A stretch of DNA of 64,000 bases from HGM13006 sp900757695 (lineage in GTDB: Bacteria; Bacillota; Clostridia; Oscillospirales; Oscillospiraceae). The notes under the pieces were generated by a model that did no database searches, was not told the origin of the DNA, and saw only the letters and a program-made list of their open reading frames with translations. Location: positions 1 to 64,000 of the forward strand of contig CAUHNW010000016.1 of NCBI GenBank assembly GCA_959607825.1, in the 5' to 3' direction. The first letter of the stretch is position 1; every line of letters starts with the position of its first letter. A program made the translations under genes and the position numbers. Positions 16,102 to 25,076 of the stretch are shown here, one piece after another.

Positions 16102-18132
16102 ATGAAACAGCAGCTCAAACGAAGGCCCATTCTTGAAAAGTGGTTTTATACTCAGTCACCGCTGGTCATCACCCGTCCCGCCCTCCGGGAAACTGCCGCA
16201 TGCATGGGATTTTTGATTGCCGGTTTTCTTCTGTCCTGCGGCCAGCTGGCCGGAGCGCCGGTTCCGTTTGCACTGGGACTCATTGCTGCCGTGGGCGGCG
16301 GGCCCCGGGGACTTTGCAGCCTGATTGGCTGCGTTGCCGGTGCACTGACCATGCAGAGCTTCTCGCAGGGGCTGGAGCTCACCAGTGCCGCACTGCTCAC
16401 CTTTGTGACCATGTACATATTCGGTTCCCTTTGGGTCACAAAGCAGAGCTGGTTTCAGTGTCTGGTTCCCGGGATCATGCGCGGCGCTGTAGGGATCATT
16501 TTTCTCTTCAGCAAGACACTGACGCCGCTGCTACTGGCTCATTTCGTGCAAAACGTTATGTTGGCCGCCCTGTCCCCGCTGGCCTTTGACAGTCTGCTGC
16601 AAAAGAAACGTCGGAGCGTAGGTTCCATGCTATCCGCCGGATTCCTTGTGGTGGGACTTGCAAGACTCCCCCTGCCCGGAGGTGTCAACGCCGGTATCAT
16701 TGCCGCTTGCAGCCTTGCCGTGCTCTCTACACGTCGGACAGAGCCCGGTACCGCTGCTGCGGTAGCTGCGGTCACAGGTCTCGGACTGGACGCCGCAGGC
16801 GTGGCCGGAGGCCAGTGGAGTATGATTCTATGTGCCGGTGCGCTGGCCGGCAGCAGTATTCCACGGCGTCACCCGGTATTTCGCACTCTGCTTTCCATGG
16901 CCGGTCTCTTCGGCGCACTGCTCTACTTCGGCACGGTCTCCGCCTCGGTTGGGCTGAGTCTTGGCATCGGTATCATAGTCTCTCTACTGCTCCCCGGTAC
17001 ACTGATCACCGGGCGGGAGGACAGTGCCATTGAGCAGTCCTCCGCTCTGGTAGAACAGCGTCTTTCCGCCGGAGAGACTGCCCTTCGTCAGCTCTACAGC
17101 GCAATCGGTCTGGACCCGGAGGAAAAGGCCCAAGAGGAACGCGCACACATTTTTGACAAGGCCGCTGCCAAGGTCTGCCGCCAATGCAGCCGCTACAGCT
17201 CCTGCTGGGAGAAAAACAGTCAGGCTACCTATCACACCTTTCACGGTGCATTGGGCCCTATTTTAGATCGTGGAGAAGCACTGCGGGAGGACTTCCCGGA
17301 GGAATTTGCAAACGAGTGCCGCCATATGGAAGGGCTGCTTGTGGCGCTGAATCAGGAGCTTGACGGCATTACGGGCCGTTTTCAGTGCCGAAGCCGCAGT
17401 GAAGAAAAGCGGCTGGTGGCCAGCCGCAATCTGATCCACATGGCCGAAATTTTATCAGAAAATGCCCGGCAGCTCCGCAGCGTTCAGTGTACCCCGCAGG
17501 AAGCTTTCGACGTCAAAATCGGCGTAGCTGCGAAAGGACGGCATGGCTCCCGGCTCAGCGGGGATCGTGGTGTCTGCTTCCGAACCGAGGACGGACGGCT
17601 TTTCGCCATTTTATGTGACGGCATGGGGACCGGCGCTGAAGCCGCATCAGAAAGTGCCACCGCCATTTCGACCCTTTCCGGCCTTGTCCAGTCCGGAATG
17701 CCGCCGGAGGACGCCATGGATTTCCTCAACGGCATGTATCTGCTCCGGGACACCGGTTGCTTTTCCACCATGGATGTGCTGGAGCTGAGCCTTGTGAACG
17801 GTCAGGGCACCCTCTATAAATGGGGCGCCGCGCCCAGCTTTCTGAAATCCGGAAAATCCGTAAAAAAACTGGGGACAGCCGCACCACCTCCGGGCTTGGG
17901 CGTGGGGAGCGCCTATGGAGCGGAGATCATTCGACTGTCCCTTTGGGGAGGAGATATGCTGATCCTTTCCAGCGATGGAGCAGTAAGGGACGAAACAGAG
18001 GATCTGATTCGCAGCTATGACGGGGAAAGCGTCAAAGAGTTGGCCGCTTCACTGGTACAGCTGGCGGAGTCTGCCGGTGGGGAGGATGACATGACTGCCG
18101 CCGTCCTTAGGCTGGATGCACTGGCACCCTGA
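16102..18132 (+). CDS. spoIIE: stage II sporulation protein E (SpoIIE phosphatase)
   Basis: 676 aa. Membrane-bound PP2C-type phosphatase that dephosphorylates SpoIIAA to release sigma-F in the forespore. The N-terminal half (~35-310) carries about ten hydrophobic helices; a cytoplasmic regulatory region follows (~320-460, including a Cys cluster CRQCSRYSSCW), then the PP2C domain (~470-676) with GDRG, LCDGMGTG and GGEDDMTAAVL metal-site motifs. Shorter than the ~827-aa Bacillus protein but normal for Clostridia. The start at 16102 has GAAGGAGA upstream; the in-frame ATG at 16078 does not. Downstream 18133-18289 shows no gene. Confidence 0.95.
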   Translation: MKQQLKRRPILEKWFYTQSPLVITRPALRETAACMGFLIAGFLLSCGQLAGAPVPFALGLIAAVGGGPRGLCSLIGCVAGALTMQSFSQGLELTSAALLTFVTMYIFGSLWVTKQSWFQCLVPGIMRGAVGIIFLFSKTLTPLLLAHFVQNVMLAALSPLAFDSLLQKKRRSVGSMLSAGFLVVGLARLPLPGGVNAGIIAACSLAVLSTRRTEPGTAAAVAAVTGLGLDAAGVAGGQWSMILCAGALAGSSIPRRHPVFRTLLSMAGLFGALLYFGTVSASVGLSLGIGIIVSLLLPGTLITGREDSAIEQSSALVEQRLSAGETALRQLYSAIGLDPEEKAQEERAHIFDKAAAKVCRQCSRYSSCWEKNSQATYHTFHGALGPILDRGEALREDFPEEFANECRHMEGLLVALNQELDGITGRFQCRSRSEEKRLVASRNLIHMAEILSENARQLRSVQCTPQEAFDVKIGVAAKGRHGSRLSGDRGVCFRTEDGRLFAILCDGMGTGAEAASESATAISTLSGLVQSGMPPEDAMDFLNGMYLLRDTGCFSTMDVLELSLVNGQGTLYKWGAAPSFLKSGKSVKKLGTAAPPPGLGVGSAYGAEIIRLSLWGGDMLILSSDGAVRDETEDLIRSYDGESVKELAASLVQLAESAGGEDDMTAAVLRLDALAP

Positions 18133-18289
18133 CCTTCGGTTTTGGATCTGCATCATCACGGTGTTATTGTAGCGCCATGGGTGCAAAAAGTCTGTCGAAG
18201 TCCGGCGGGAAATCAAAAGAAATCCAATTTTTATACAGGATTCACGCCTGTTTTCTCTCCTGCCGCATTGGTTTTTATGGAAAATTCTC

Positions 18290-18318
18290 TTGTGCAACAG
18301 CCCCCGTTTTGTTATAAT
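18290..18318 (+). promoter_or_regulatory. promoter of the RmlD-like gene
   Basis: TTGTGC (18290-18295), 17-nt spacer, TATAAT (18313-18318). Confidence 0.75.
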
Positions 18319-18370
18319 CTAGTGGAAACCGGCAATCCGCACCGGAAGCAACTAGAAAGAGGTGCCCAGC

Positions 18371-19201
18371 ATGAAGAAAATTTGGATCACCGGCGCCAAT
18401 GGCCGCGTTGGCGCTGCTCTTACCCGCTATTTCACGGGATGGGGCTATCGTGTATTCGCTACAGATCTTGAGGATTGCGATGTCTCCGATGAGGTCGCTG
18501 TTATGAAGCAGGCCACCCGGCAGCTTCCCGACGTCATTATCAACTGCGCAGGCTACACCAACATTGCCGCCTGTCAGGAAAATCAGGAGATGGCCTTTAA
18601 GGTCAACACCATCGGCGCACGGAATCTGGCAATGGCTGCCCAATCCTCCGGTGCTCTGCTGGTGCAGCTCTCCACCGATGATATTTTTGACGGTACCGCC
18701 TCGGTGCCCTATCATGAATTTGATAACGCAGCCCCTCGCAGCACCTATGGCAAGTCCAAGCTGGCCGCTGAAGAATTTGTAAAAACTCTGGCCGGCCGCT
18801 ATCTGATCATCCGTTCTTGCTGGGTCTATGGCGGCGGCGGTGACATGGTAGAGCAGATCCTCACCGCAGCAGACCGCGGCGAGACCCTGAAGATGGCCAA
18901 CAATCAGATTGCCTCTCCCACCAGCATCAAGGAGATCGCCCGCACCATTGCGGCTATGCTGGACACCCAGGAGTGCGGCACCTATCATGTTGTATGCAAA
19001 GGCGCATGCAGCCGTTATGAATTTGCAAAAGAGGTTCTGAAAAAGGCGCATCGAACGGCAGATGTCGAGCCGATTATTGTCGAGGATCAGCGCCCCAACT
19101 ACTCCGTCCTTGATACCATGATGCTGCGCATCACCGGTGTAGAGGAGCCCAAGGAGTGGACTGCCGCGCTCAGCGACTATATCATCGAAAGTCATTTTTA
19201 A
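18371..19201 (+). CDS. RmlD-like NAD(P)-dependent sugar reductase (extended SDR)
   Basis: 276 aa. Resembles dTDP-4-dehydrorhamnose reductase, the last step of dTDP-rhamnose synthesis. N-terminal Rossmann motif TGANGRVGAALTRYF (~6-20), catalytic STDDIFDG (~100) and YGKSKLAAE (YxxxK, ~125), and substrate-loop segments are typical. No other rhamnose genes (rmlA-C) are nearby, so the substrate is uncertain; such stand-alone RmlD homologues occur widely in Clostridia. The ATG at 18371 is preferred over GTG at 18362 for spacing to AGAGG. Confidence 0.85.
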   Translation: MKKIWITGANGRVGAALTRYFTGWGYRVFATDLEDCDVSDEVAVMKQATRQLPDVIINCAGYTNIAACQENQEMAFKVNTIGARNLAMAAQSSGALLVQLSTDDIFDGTASVPYHEFDNAAPRSTYGKSKLAAEEFVKTLAGRYLIIRSCWVYGGGGDMVEQILTAADRGETLKMANNQIASPTSIKEIARTIAAMLDTQECGTYHVVCKGACSRYEFAKEVLKKAHRTADVEPIIVEDQRPNYSVLDTMMLRITGVEEPKEWTAALSDYIIESHF

Positions 19202-19247
19202 CCTGCATGCTACCCCTGTATCGGGGACATGGGGCAGATAACAACAT

Positions 19248-19291
19248 GGGCACACATGGGGAAATCATCCCGCATGTGTGCCCAATACATT
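19248..19291. terminator. terminator between RmlD-like gene and small basic protein gene
   Basis: Perfect 11-bp stem GGGCACACATG/CATGTGTGCCC (19248-19258 / 19273-19283), loop containing a further GGG/CCC pair, then a TTTTTT run on the plus strand. Confidence 0.8.
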
Positions 19292-19311
19292 TTTTGAAAT
19301 ATCGCAGCAAA

Positions 19312-19527
19312 TCAGTCCTGTCTGTGATTACCCGGATCATCATGGAGCAGCTGCAGGATCGCAGCCTTGCTCTCACCGCTAAGCCCTTGCCCTCTGGACT
19401 GCGGGTTGCGGTTGCTTACAGTTTTCGCAGTAGTGAATAAGGTCATAAACAGTTTCTTCTGCATTGTATTCAGCTCTGCGTTCTTTTGCGTCAATTTCTT
19501 GGCCGAACGATGCTGCTTCAACTTCAT
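19312..19527 (-). CDS. small basic protein, unknown function
   Basis: 71 aa, rich in Lys, Arg and Gln (starts MKLKQHRSAKKLTQKNAEL), with no signal peptide, membrane span or recognisable domain. It is taken as real because GGAAGG lies 9 nt before the ATG and a good sigma-A promoter (TTGACA-N17-TAAGAT) sits about 60 nt upstream on the same strand. The charge suggests nucleic-acid or ribosome contact, which is speculation. Confidence 0.6.
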   Translation of the reverse strand: MKLKQHRSAKKLTQKNAELNTMQKKLFMTLFTTAKTVSNRNPQSRGQGLSGESKAAILQLLHDDPGNHRQD

Positions 19528-19587
19528 AATTGCCATCCTTCCGGTCAAAATGGATGTTCAGATAGATTACAGCCTATAATCACCATG

Positions 19588-19616
19588 ATCTTACTATATG
19601 AACCTGATTCTGTCAA
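19588..19616 (-). promoter_or_regulatory. promoter of the small basic protein gene
   Basis: Minus strand: TTGACA (19611-19616), 17-nt spacer, TAAGAT (19588-19593). On the plus strand the remaining gap to ftsH holds an extended -10 (TGGTATGAT, TATGAT at 19786-19791) and otherwise nothing recognisable. Confidence 0.75.
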
Positions 19617-19835
19617 TATTTCCTTGCATGTCACGAAGTTTCACCGAGAAAGCTCGGAATCACGTACCGCAAATCAATCGTCATCCACGCCATTGCGCTT
19701 CGATCCTTTCCCCGAGCAGCAATTTTTGTTCATAAATTTTCCGAAAAAATTCAACATTTGTTATCACATTCAACTATTTCTGTGGTATGATACCAGAAAG
19801 AGCATACGGCGCTGCCGCAAAAGGGAGGTTTTCCT

Positions 19836-21647
19836 GTGAATGAAGTAAAAAAGCCCCGAAAGCCGTTGATCTTCTACTATGTTCTGGTGCTGCTGGCCAT
19901 GCTGCTGATCAACATGCTGCTGGTTCCTTACATGGCAGAGCGTCAGGTCAAAGAAGTCGACTACGGCACGTTTATGGACATGACTGAAAACAAGGAAATT
20001 GGTGAGGTAGAAATTTCCGACGATGAAATTATTTTCACGGACAAAGACGGAACAAACTACTATAAAACCGGCGTCATGAACGATGACGGCCTTGTGGACC
20101 GCCTCCACGACTCCGGTGCAAAATTCTCCAGCGAGATTGTCCAGCAGATGTCTCCTCTGATGAGCTTACTGCTCACATGGATCCTGCCGCTGGTCATCTT
20201 CATCGGCCTTGGACAGCTGATGGCCCGTCAGCTCATGAAGCGAATGGGCGGCTCCAACTCCATGATGTTTAACATGGGCAAGAGCAATGCAAAGGTCTAT
20301 GTGAAGTCCTCTGACGGCATTAAATTCTCCGATGTGGCCGGTGAAGACGAAGCCAAAGAGAATCTGGCAGAAATCGTCCACTATCTTCATGACCCCTCCA
20401 AGTATCAGGCCATTGGCGCCTCTATGCCCAAAGGTATTTTGCTGGTGGGCCCTCCGGGCACCGGTAAGACCATGCTGGCCAAGGCTGTAGCCGGTGAGTC
20501 CAACGTTCCCTTCTTCTCCATGTCTGGCTCCGAATTTGTGGAGATGTTTGTCGGCATGGGTGCGTCCAAGGTCCGCGACCTGTTTAAGCAGGCCAAGGAA
20601 AAAGCACCCTGTATCGTCTTCATCGATGAGATCGACGCCATTGGCAAAAAGCGTGACGGCCAGATCGGCGGCAACGATGAGCGGGAGCAGACTCTGAATC
20701 AGCTGCTCACTGAAATGGATGGCTTTGAGGGCAACAACGGCGTTGTAATCCTTGCTGCCACCAACCGTCCCGAATCGCTGGATCCCGCCCTGCTGCGGCC
20801 CGGCCGCTTTGACCGTCGGGTTCCCGTGGAACTGCCGGATCTCAAGGGCCGAGAGGAAATTCTGAAGGTCCATGCCCGAAAGATCAAGGTCTCTGACGAT
20901 GTAGACTTTGGAAAGATCGCCCGGATGGCCTCCGGCGCTTCCGGCGCAGAGCTGGCAAACATTGTCAATGAAGCCGCCCTCCGTGCGGTACGAGACGGCC
21001 GGGGCTTTGCCACTCAGGCAGATCTGGAGGAGAGCATCGAAGTAGTCATTGCAGGCTATCAGAAGAAAAACGCCATTCTTACAGATGCTGAAAAGCGCAT
21101 TGTGGCCTATCATGAGATCGGTCACGCACTGGTCGCCGCAAAGCAGACCAATTCTGCTCCCGTGCAGAAGATCACCATTGTTCCCCGCACCTCCGGCGCA
21201 CTGGGCTATACCATGCAGGTGGAAGAGGGTAATCATTATCTCATGACAAAGAAGGAAATCGAGAACAAGATCGCCACCCTCACCGGCGGACGTGCCGCAG
21301 AGGAGCTCACCACGGATTCCTTCACTACAGGTGCTTCCAACGATATTGAGCAGGCCACCAAGCTTGCCCGGGGTATGATCACCCGCTATGGCATGAGCCC
21401 AGACTTCGATATGGTAGCGCTGGAAACGGTCAACAACCAGTATCTTGGCGGCGACACCTCCTTGGCCTGCTCCGCCGAAACACAGGCAGAGATCGACCGT
21501 CAGGTGGTGGCACTGGTGAAAAAACAGCACGCCAAAGCCATTGAGATTCTCTCGGAAAACCGTGAAAAGCTGGACGAACTGGCTCAGTACCTCTACGAAA
21601 AGGAAACCATCACCGGTGATGAGTTTATGAAGATCCTCAACAGTTGA
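19836..21647 (+). CDS. ftsH: ATP-dependent zinc metalloprotease FtsH
   Basis: 603 aa. Membrane AAA+ protease that extracts and degrades membrane and regulatory proteins. Two transmembrane helices (~10-32 and ~107-127) flank a small extracytoplasmic domain. The AAA domain has Walker A GPPGTGKT (~205-212), Walker B IVFIDEIDAIG and the second region of homology ATNRPESLDPALLRPGRFDRR. The M41 zinc site is HEIGH (426-430), with Ile where most FtsH proteins have Ala. The initiator is GTG at 19836 behind AAGGGAGG. Monocistronic; no C-terminal extension. Confidence 0.96.
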   Translation: MNEVKKPRKPLIFYYVLVLLAMLLINMLLVPYMAERQVKEVDYGTFMDMTENKEIGEVEISDDEIIFTDKDGTNYYKTGVMNDDGLVDRLHDSGAKFSSEIVQQMSPLMSLLLTWILPLVIFIGLGQLMARQLMKRMGGSNSMMFNMGKSNAKVYVKSSDGIKFSDVAGEDEAKENLAEIVHYLHDPSKYQAIGASMPKGILLVGPPGTGKTMLAKAVAGESNVPFFSMSGSEFVEMFVGMGASKVRDLFKQAKEKAPCIVFIDEIDAIGKKRDGQIGGNDEREQTLNQLLTEMDGFEGNNGVVILAATNRPESLDPALLRPGRFDRRVPVELPDLKGREEILKVHARKIKVSDDVDFGKIARMASGASGAELANIVNEAALRAVRDGRGFATQADLEESIEVVIAGYQKKNAILTDAEKRIVAYHEIGHALVAAKQTNSAPVQKITIVPRTSGALGYTMQVEEGNHYLMTKKEIENKIATLTGGRAAEELTTDSFTTGASNDIEQATKLARGMITRYGMSPDFDMVALETVNNQYLGGDTSLACSAETQAEIDRQVVALVKKQHAKAIEILSENREKLDELAQYLYEKETITGDEFMKILNS

Positions 21648-21744
21648 TTTTCCATTTACATCAAAAAGCATCGCAGAATGTGCTCTGCGGTGCTTTTTCT
21701 ATGATATACTCCCATAAATCGTACCAGAGCATGATTATTGATAT

Positions 21745-21773
21745 TTGCGCTGTACCCCCTTTTGCATTAGAAT
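21745..21773 (+). promoter_or_regulatory. promoter of ferredoxin-flavoprotein 1
   Basis: TTGCGC (21745-21750), 17-nt spacer, TAGAAT (21768-21773). A small dyad GTTA...TAAC follows near 21775-21794. Confidence 0.6.
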
Positions 21774-21810
21774 AGTTATATAGATAGCTAACCAAAAAGG
21801 AGAATCTTAT

Positions 21811-23604
21811 ATGGCATATGTCATTGATCGGCAGCACTGTTCCTGCTGCCACCGCTGCCGGGTAGAATGTCCCGTGGGTGCCATTCGCTTCAAGGGTGCA
21901 AAGTACTGGATCGACCCGGAAAAATGCATCGACTGCGGCCACTGCGCCACCGTCTGTCACAACGATGTGATCTCCAATCCTGATCTTCCAACACCCAAGG
22001 CAGAGCCTCACGAAAAGCTTGTCCGGCAGTGTGATGTGCTGGTAATCGGCGCAGGCGCTTCCGGTCTCGCTGCCGCCGCCCGTGCCGCCGACAGCGGCAA
22101 AAAGGTGGTGGTTCTGGAAAAGAACAAGGAGATTGGCGGCTCCGCATGGTACGCCCATATGTTCCGTGCCCAGTGGTCCGTCTGGCATCAGCAGGACGGC
22201 ATCCCTGACCCGAGAGAAAAGCTGTACCGCCAATTTATGAAAAAGACCGGAAATCAGGTGGATGGCCAGCTGGTCAAAAACATGCTGGATGCAGACGTGG
22301 ATTTTGTAAACTGGCTGATCACCGAGCACGACCTTGGAAAAGACTATGTATTCGGAGATGGCCCCTTCAACTCCAAGGGTCTGGTGGGCACCTATGACGA
22401 GCCCTACAACCACAAGCGCATCGACACCTCCATTGGCCCCGGCGGCAATGGTTGGTTCCTCTGCCGGAAGCTGCTGGGGATTCTGCTGGATCGTGGCGGT
22501 GAAATTTTCTACCATGCCCCGGCTGTCAAGCTTTTGACCGATGATACCGGTGCGGTCACCGGTGCGCTGGCCCGGGATCCCGGCGGCGAAATTGAGGTGC
22601 ACGCCAAGGCAGTCATCGTCTGTGCCGGTGCCTTCACCCATAACAAAGAGCTTATGGCGCAGTTCCAGCCCATCTTCTATCGAGATGATGACAGTGAGCC
22701 GGTCCATATTTTCACCTGCGCCACCTGCACCGGCGACGGCATCACCATGTGCCGGGACATCGGTGCTGACATTGATTACGAAAAGCGCCGGGTCAATCTG
22801 TTTGGCCCAGCCCGCCACCCCTTTGGCACCTGCGGGCTCACCGCCTCCCGTGGGATGAGCGTCATGAACATCACCCCCACCGGCGAGCGTTTTCAGGCTC
22901 CCATGGTCATGACCGAGGTAAGCCCCCTTGCCCACACAAAGGAGCGCTATCTCTGGGCAGTTCTCGATCAAACCGCATTGGAAGACGCCATGGAGCACGC
23001 AAAGGGCCGTACTCCGGATGCGGTTGGCGTCGACATGGATCGTCTCTATAACAACTTTCAGTTTGAGATTGACCAGGAAGTGGAGTGGGGCAGCATTAAG
23101 AAAGCCGCCACGCTGGAGGGACTTGCGGAGGAATTGGGTGTAGATCCCAAGGTGCTGCTTGCCTCTGTGGCAGAGCACAACGCACATCTCCATGATCCCA
23201 TGCCCTTTGGGCCTCCTCCCGGCGGGGATGGAGACGATGGCCCCGGCGGCCCGCCGCCGAAGCCCGGCAACGAGGGGGAAGATGACGATGAGGGCGGTAT
23301 GTTTGGCCCCATGGATATGCCGGATCCCACCCCCATTGCAAACGGCCCCTTCTATGCGCTGTTTATCAAGCTGTTCCACGAAAATGCTGTCGGTGGTATG
23401 TCCACAGACTCCGATCTGCGGGTACTCCGTCAGGCGCAGCCCATCCCCGGCCTCTACGCCGCCGGTGACAACATCCGTGGCATCATGCTCCCCGGCGAGA
23501 TCGGTGTCGCCTATATCGAGGGCGTTCTGTCCGCACTGACCTCCGCCTTCTGCGGCGGATATCTGGCCGGTGAGAAAGCAGTGGACTTTATCGAGCATCT
23601 GTAA
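21811..23604 (+). CDS. 2[4Fe-4S] ferredoxin fused to fumarate-reductase-like FAD domain (flavoprotein 1)
   Basis: 597 aa. The N-terminal bacterial ferredoxin domain has Cys10/13/16/20 and Cys39/42/45/49. A flavocytochrome-c/fumarate-reductase-like FAD domain follows, with dinucleotide motif VIGAGASGLAAAARAA (~78-93) and C-terminal FAD motif GLYAAGDNIRG. Predicted cytoplasmic reductase taking electrons through the clusters. The usual NRLGGN active-site Arg motif is replaced by GIMLPGEIGVAYIEG and the usual HHTMGG by HENAVGG, so the substrate is not predictable. A Gly/Pro/Asp tract (~463-508) is inserted in the capping region. Same architecture as the protein at 45630. AAGGAG precedes the ATG. 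Monocistronic. Confidence 0.88.
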   Translation: MAYVIDRQHCSCCHRCRVECPVGAIRFKGAKYWIDPEKCIDCGHCATVCHNDVISNPDLPTPKAEPHEKLVRQCDVLVIGAGASGLAAAARAADSGKKVVVLEKNKEIGGSAWYAHMFRAQWSVWHQQDGIPDPREKLYRQFMKKTGNQVDGQLVKNMLDADVDFVNWLITEHDLGKDYVFGDGPFNSKGLVGTYDEPYNHKRIDTSIGPGGNGWFLCRKLLGILLDRGGEIFYHAPAVKLLTDDTGAVTGALARDPGGEIEVHAKAVIVCAGAFTHNKELMAQFQPIFYRDDDSEPVHIFTCATCTGDGITMCRDIGADIDYEKRRVNLFGPARHPFGTCGLTASRGMSVMNITPTGERFQAPMVMTEVSPLAHTKERYLWAVLDQTALEDAMEHAKGRTPDAVGVDMDRLYNNFQFEIDQEVEWGSIKKAATLEGLAEELGVDPKVLLASVAEHNAHLHDPMPFGPPPGGDGDDGPGGPPPKPGNEGEDDDEGGMFGPMDMPDPTPIANGPFYALFIKLFHENAVGGMSTDSDLRVLRQAQPIPGLYAAGDNIRGIMLPGEIGVAYIEGVLSALTSAFCGGYLAGEKAVDFIEHL

Positions 23605-23623
23605 TTCGCACAAAACACCCCCC

Positions 23624-23660
23624 CAAAGGGCCTGCCGCGATTTCTGCGGCAGGCCCTTTG
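23624..23660. terminator. bidirectional terminator between flavoprotein 1 and spoIIID
   Basis: Perfect 15-bp stem (23624-23638 / 23646-23660) with flanking A and T residues, placed between convergent genes. Confidence 0.85.
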
Positions 23661-23661
23661 T

Positions 23662-23910
23662 CTATATTCCCTTGTACTTCCGTCTGGTTGCCATACCGCC
23701 CCGCAAGTGGCGTTCCGCCTTATTCTGATCCAGCACCGCCCGAACCTGTCGGTATAGCGCCGGAGAATACGCAGGCAGACGGGTTGTGAGGTCCTTATGT
23801 ACCGTTGACTTGGAGATCCCGAACTTTTTGGCCGCAGCCCGCACGGTTGCTCCGTTCTCGATCATGTACGCAGCCAGCGCATAGGCCCGCTGTTCCATGC
23901 TCCCCTGCAA
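23662..23910 (-). CDS. spoIIID: sporulation transcription factor SpoIIID
   Basis: 82 aa. Mother-cell DNA-binding regulator that modulates sigma-E genes. The HTH spans ~22-41 (TVRAAAKKFGISKSTVHKDL), nearly invariant in the family; a basic tail follows (RHLRGGMATRRKYKGI). The initiator is TTG at 23910 with GGGAGG 7 nt upstream; Met5 is too far from the ribosome binding site. A sigma-E-type promoter matches its expected control. Monocistronic. Confidence 0.95.
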   Translation of the reverse strand: MQGSMEQRAYALAAYMIENGATVRAAAKKFGISKSTVHKDLTTRLPAYSPALYRQVRAVLDQNKAERHLRGGMATRRKYKGI

Positions 23911-23938
23911 AAAGGCACCTCCCGAATCGATCTGATCC

Positions 23939-23967
23939 AGTGTATGCCGCAGAAAATACGATTATGC
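23939..23967 (-). promoter_or_regulatory. sigma-E-type promoter of spoIIID
   Basis: Minus strand: GCATAAT (23961-23967), 14-nt spacer, CATACACT (23939-23946). The -10 matches the sigma-E consensus CATACAMT fully and the -35 matches KMATATT at 6 of 7. It overlaps the 3' end of the upstream lysR gene. Confidence 0.75.
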
Positions 23968-24897
23968 CTCTTGTCCCGGCTGGGGTGGGATCCTTCCGCC
24001 AGTATGCTGGAAATAGCGCCGGGTGATCTCCAAAAAGCTTCTTGCCGCTCCCGTCAGCACTGCGCCATTTCGGTAACAGACATATCCGGCCGGAATGTCC
24101 TTGGGACGCATCGGCAGCACATAGACCGGCGGCAAGGCAGGCTCATTATATTTTTGTCCCACAAAGGTCGTCATGGCCGCCTGCCCACTGATGCACAGGC
24201 GGGTAGCAAGCTGAATGCCGCCAGTCACCGGCAGATAGTTGGGATGAAAGTGATTCTGTTCAAAGCACTGCTCCGTCAGTGCCGCCAGGGGCGTCCGCCA
24301 ATGCCTTGCAAACGGGCATCCTTCCAGCGCCGACAGGTCGCCTGTGCGCAGGCGCTGCCGGTGCGCCTGCCACTGCTCTCCATATTGCCGCTGCAATAGC
24401 TGATCCGAAATACAAACCGCCAATTGATCGGTAAACAGCACCTCACATTTGAATTCACTGCCCAGTTCCCGGGCGCTGATAAAAAGCGGCACATCCATCG
24501 GCAGCGGGTCATCCTGATAGAATTCCCGGGTATCCAGCCGTACATGGGGCTCCTGCCGGAGAAACAGCGCCATCAGCGGCGGCATAAAATCCGGGGTACC
24601 ATAGTCCAGCATCCCCACAGTCAGTTCTCTGGCCGTCTCCCCCTGACACACTGCGATCTCCCGCTGCATCTGATCCAGGGTGTCCAGCACCGTCTGCGCC
24701 GCACGCTTTACCGCTTCTCCGGCCGGTGTCAGGGTCAGGGGATTGTCCCGGTGGAACAGCTGCGCCCCCACCTCCGTTTCCAGCTTTCGAATGTGCTGGC
24801 TCAGAGACTGCTGGGAAATATAGAGCCTCCGGGCCGCCGCATTGATGGTTCCCATTTCACAGACTGTCAAAAAATACTTACAGCTTCTAAAATTCAT
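23962..24897 (-). CDS. LysR-family regulator 1
   Basis: 311 aa. N-terminal winged HTH (~1-60: KYFLTVCEMGTINAAARRLYISQQSLSQHIRKLE) and a periplasmic-binding-like effector domain (~90-295). Divergent from the esterase/MFS pair; the gap has an LTTR-type dyad, so it probably controls those genes in response to a small molecule. The stop codon lies within the spoIIID promoter. Effector unknown. Confidence 0.92.
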   Translation of the reverse strand: MNFRSCKYFLTVCEMGTINAAARRLYISQQSLSQHIRKLETEVGAQLFHRDNPLTLTPAGEAVKRAAQTVLDTLDQMQREIAVCQGETARELTVGMLDYGTPDFMPPLMALFLRQEPHVRLDTREFYQDDPLPMDVPLFISARELGSEFKCEVLFTDQLAVCISDQLLQRQYGEQWQAHRQRLRTGDLSALEGCPFARHWRTPLAALTEQCFEQNHFHPNYLPVTGGIQLATRLCISGQAAMTTFVGQKYNEPALPPVYVLPMRPKDIPAGYVCYRNGAVLTGAARSFLEITRRYFQHTGGRIPPQPGQEA

Positions 24898-24942
24898 CCG
24901 ACGCGCCTCCTTTTCTCCATCATAGCAGATCCTCCGTCATGG

Positions 24943-25009
24943 TACAAGTTTTTTCTTGTAGAAACAAGTTTTTTTCGTGTTTGTCATGTTTTTGAGAACG
25001 TGGTAAGAT
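24943..25009 (+). promoter_or_regulatory. LysR box and promoter of the esterase-MFS operon
   Basis: Dyad TACAAG-N6-CTTGTA (24943-24960), followed by a second half-site ACAAG, then promoter TTGTCA (24981-24986), 17-nt spacer, TAAGAT (25004-25009). Placement upstream of -35 fits LysR activation. Confidence 0.65.
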
Positions 25010-25076
25010 TGCACCAGAAAGAAAAGGTTTTCGTATTGTTTTTGTGCAACATGCGAAAACTGAAAGGAGTTTTTTT

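Noticed and set aside
18193..18199. Exact TGTCGAA (0A box core) downstream of spoIIE
   Set aside because: A 7-mer is expected several times by chance in 64 kb, and it is not positioned at a promoter.
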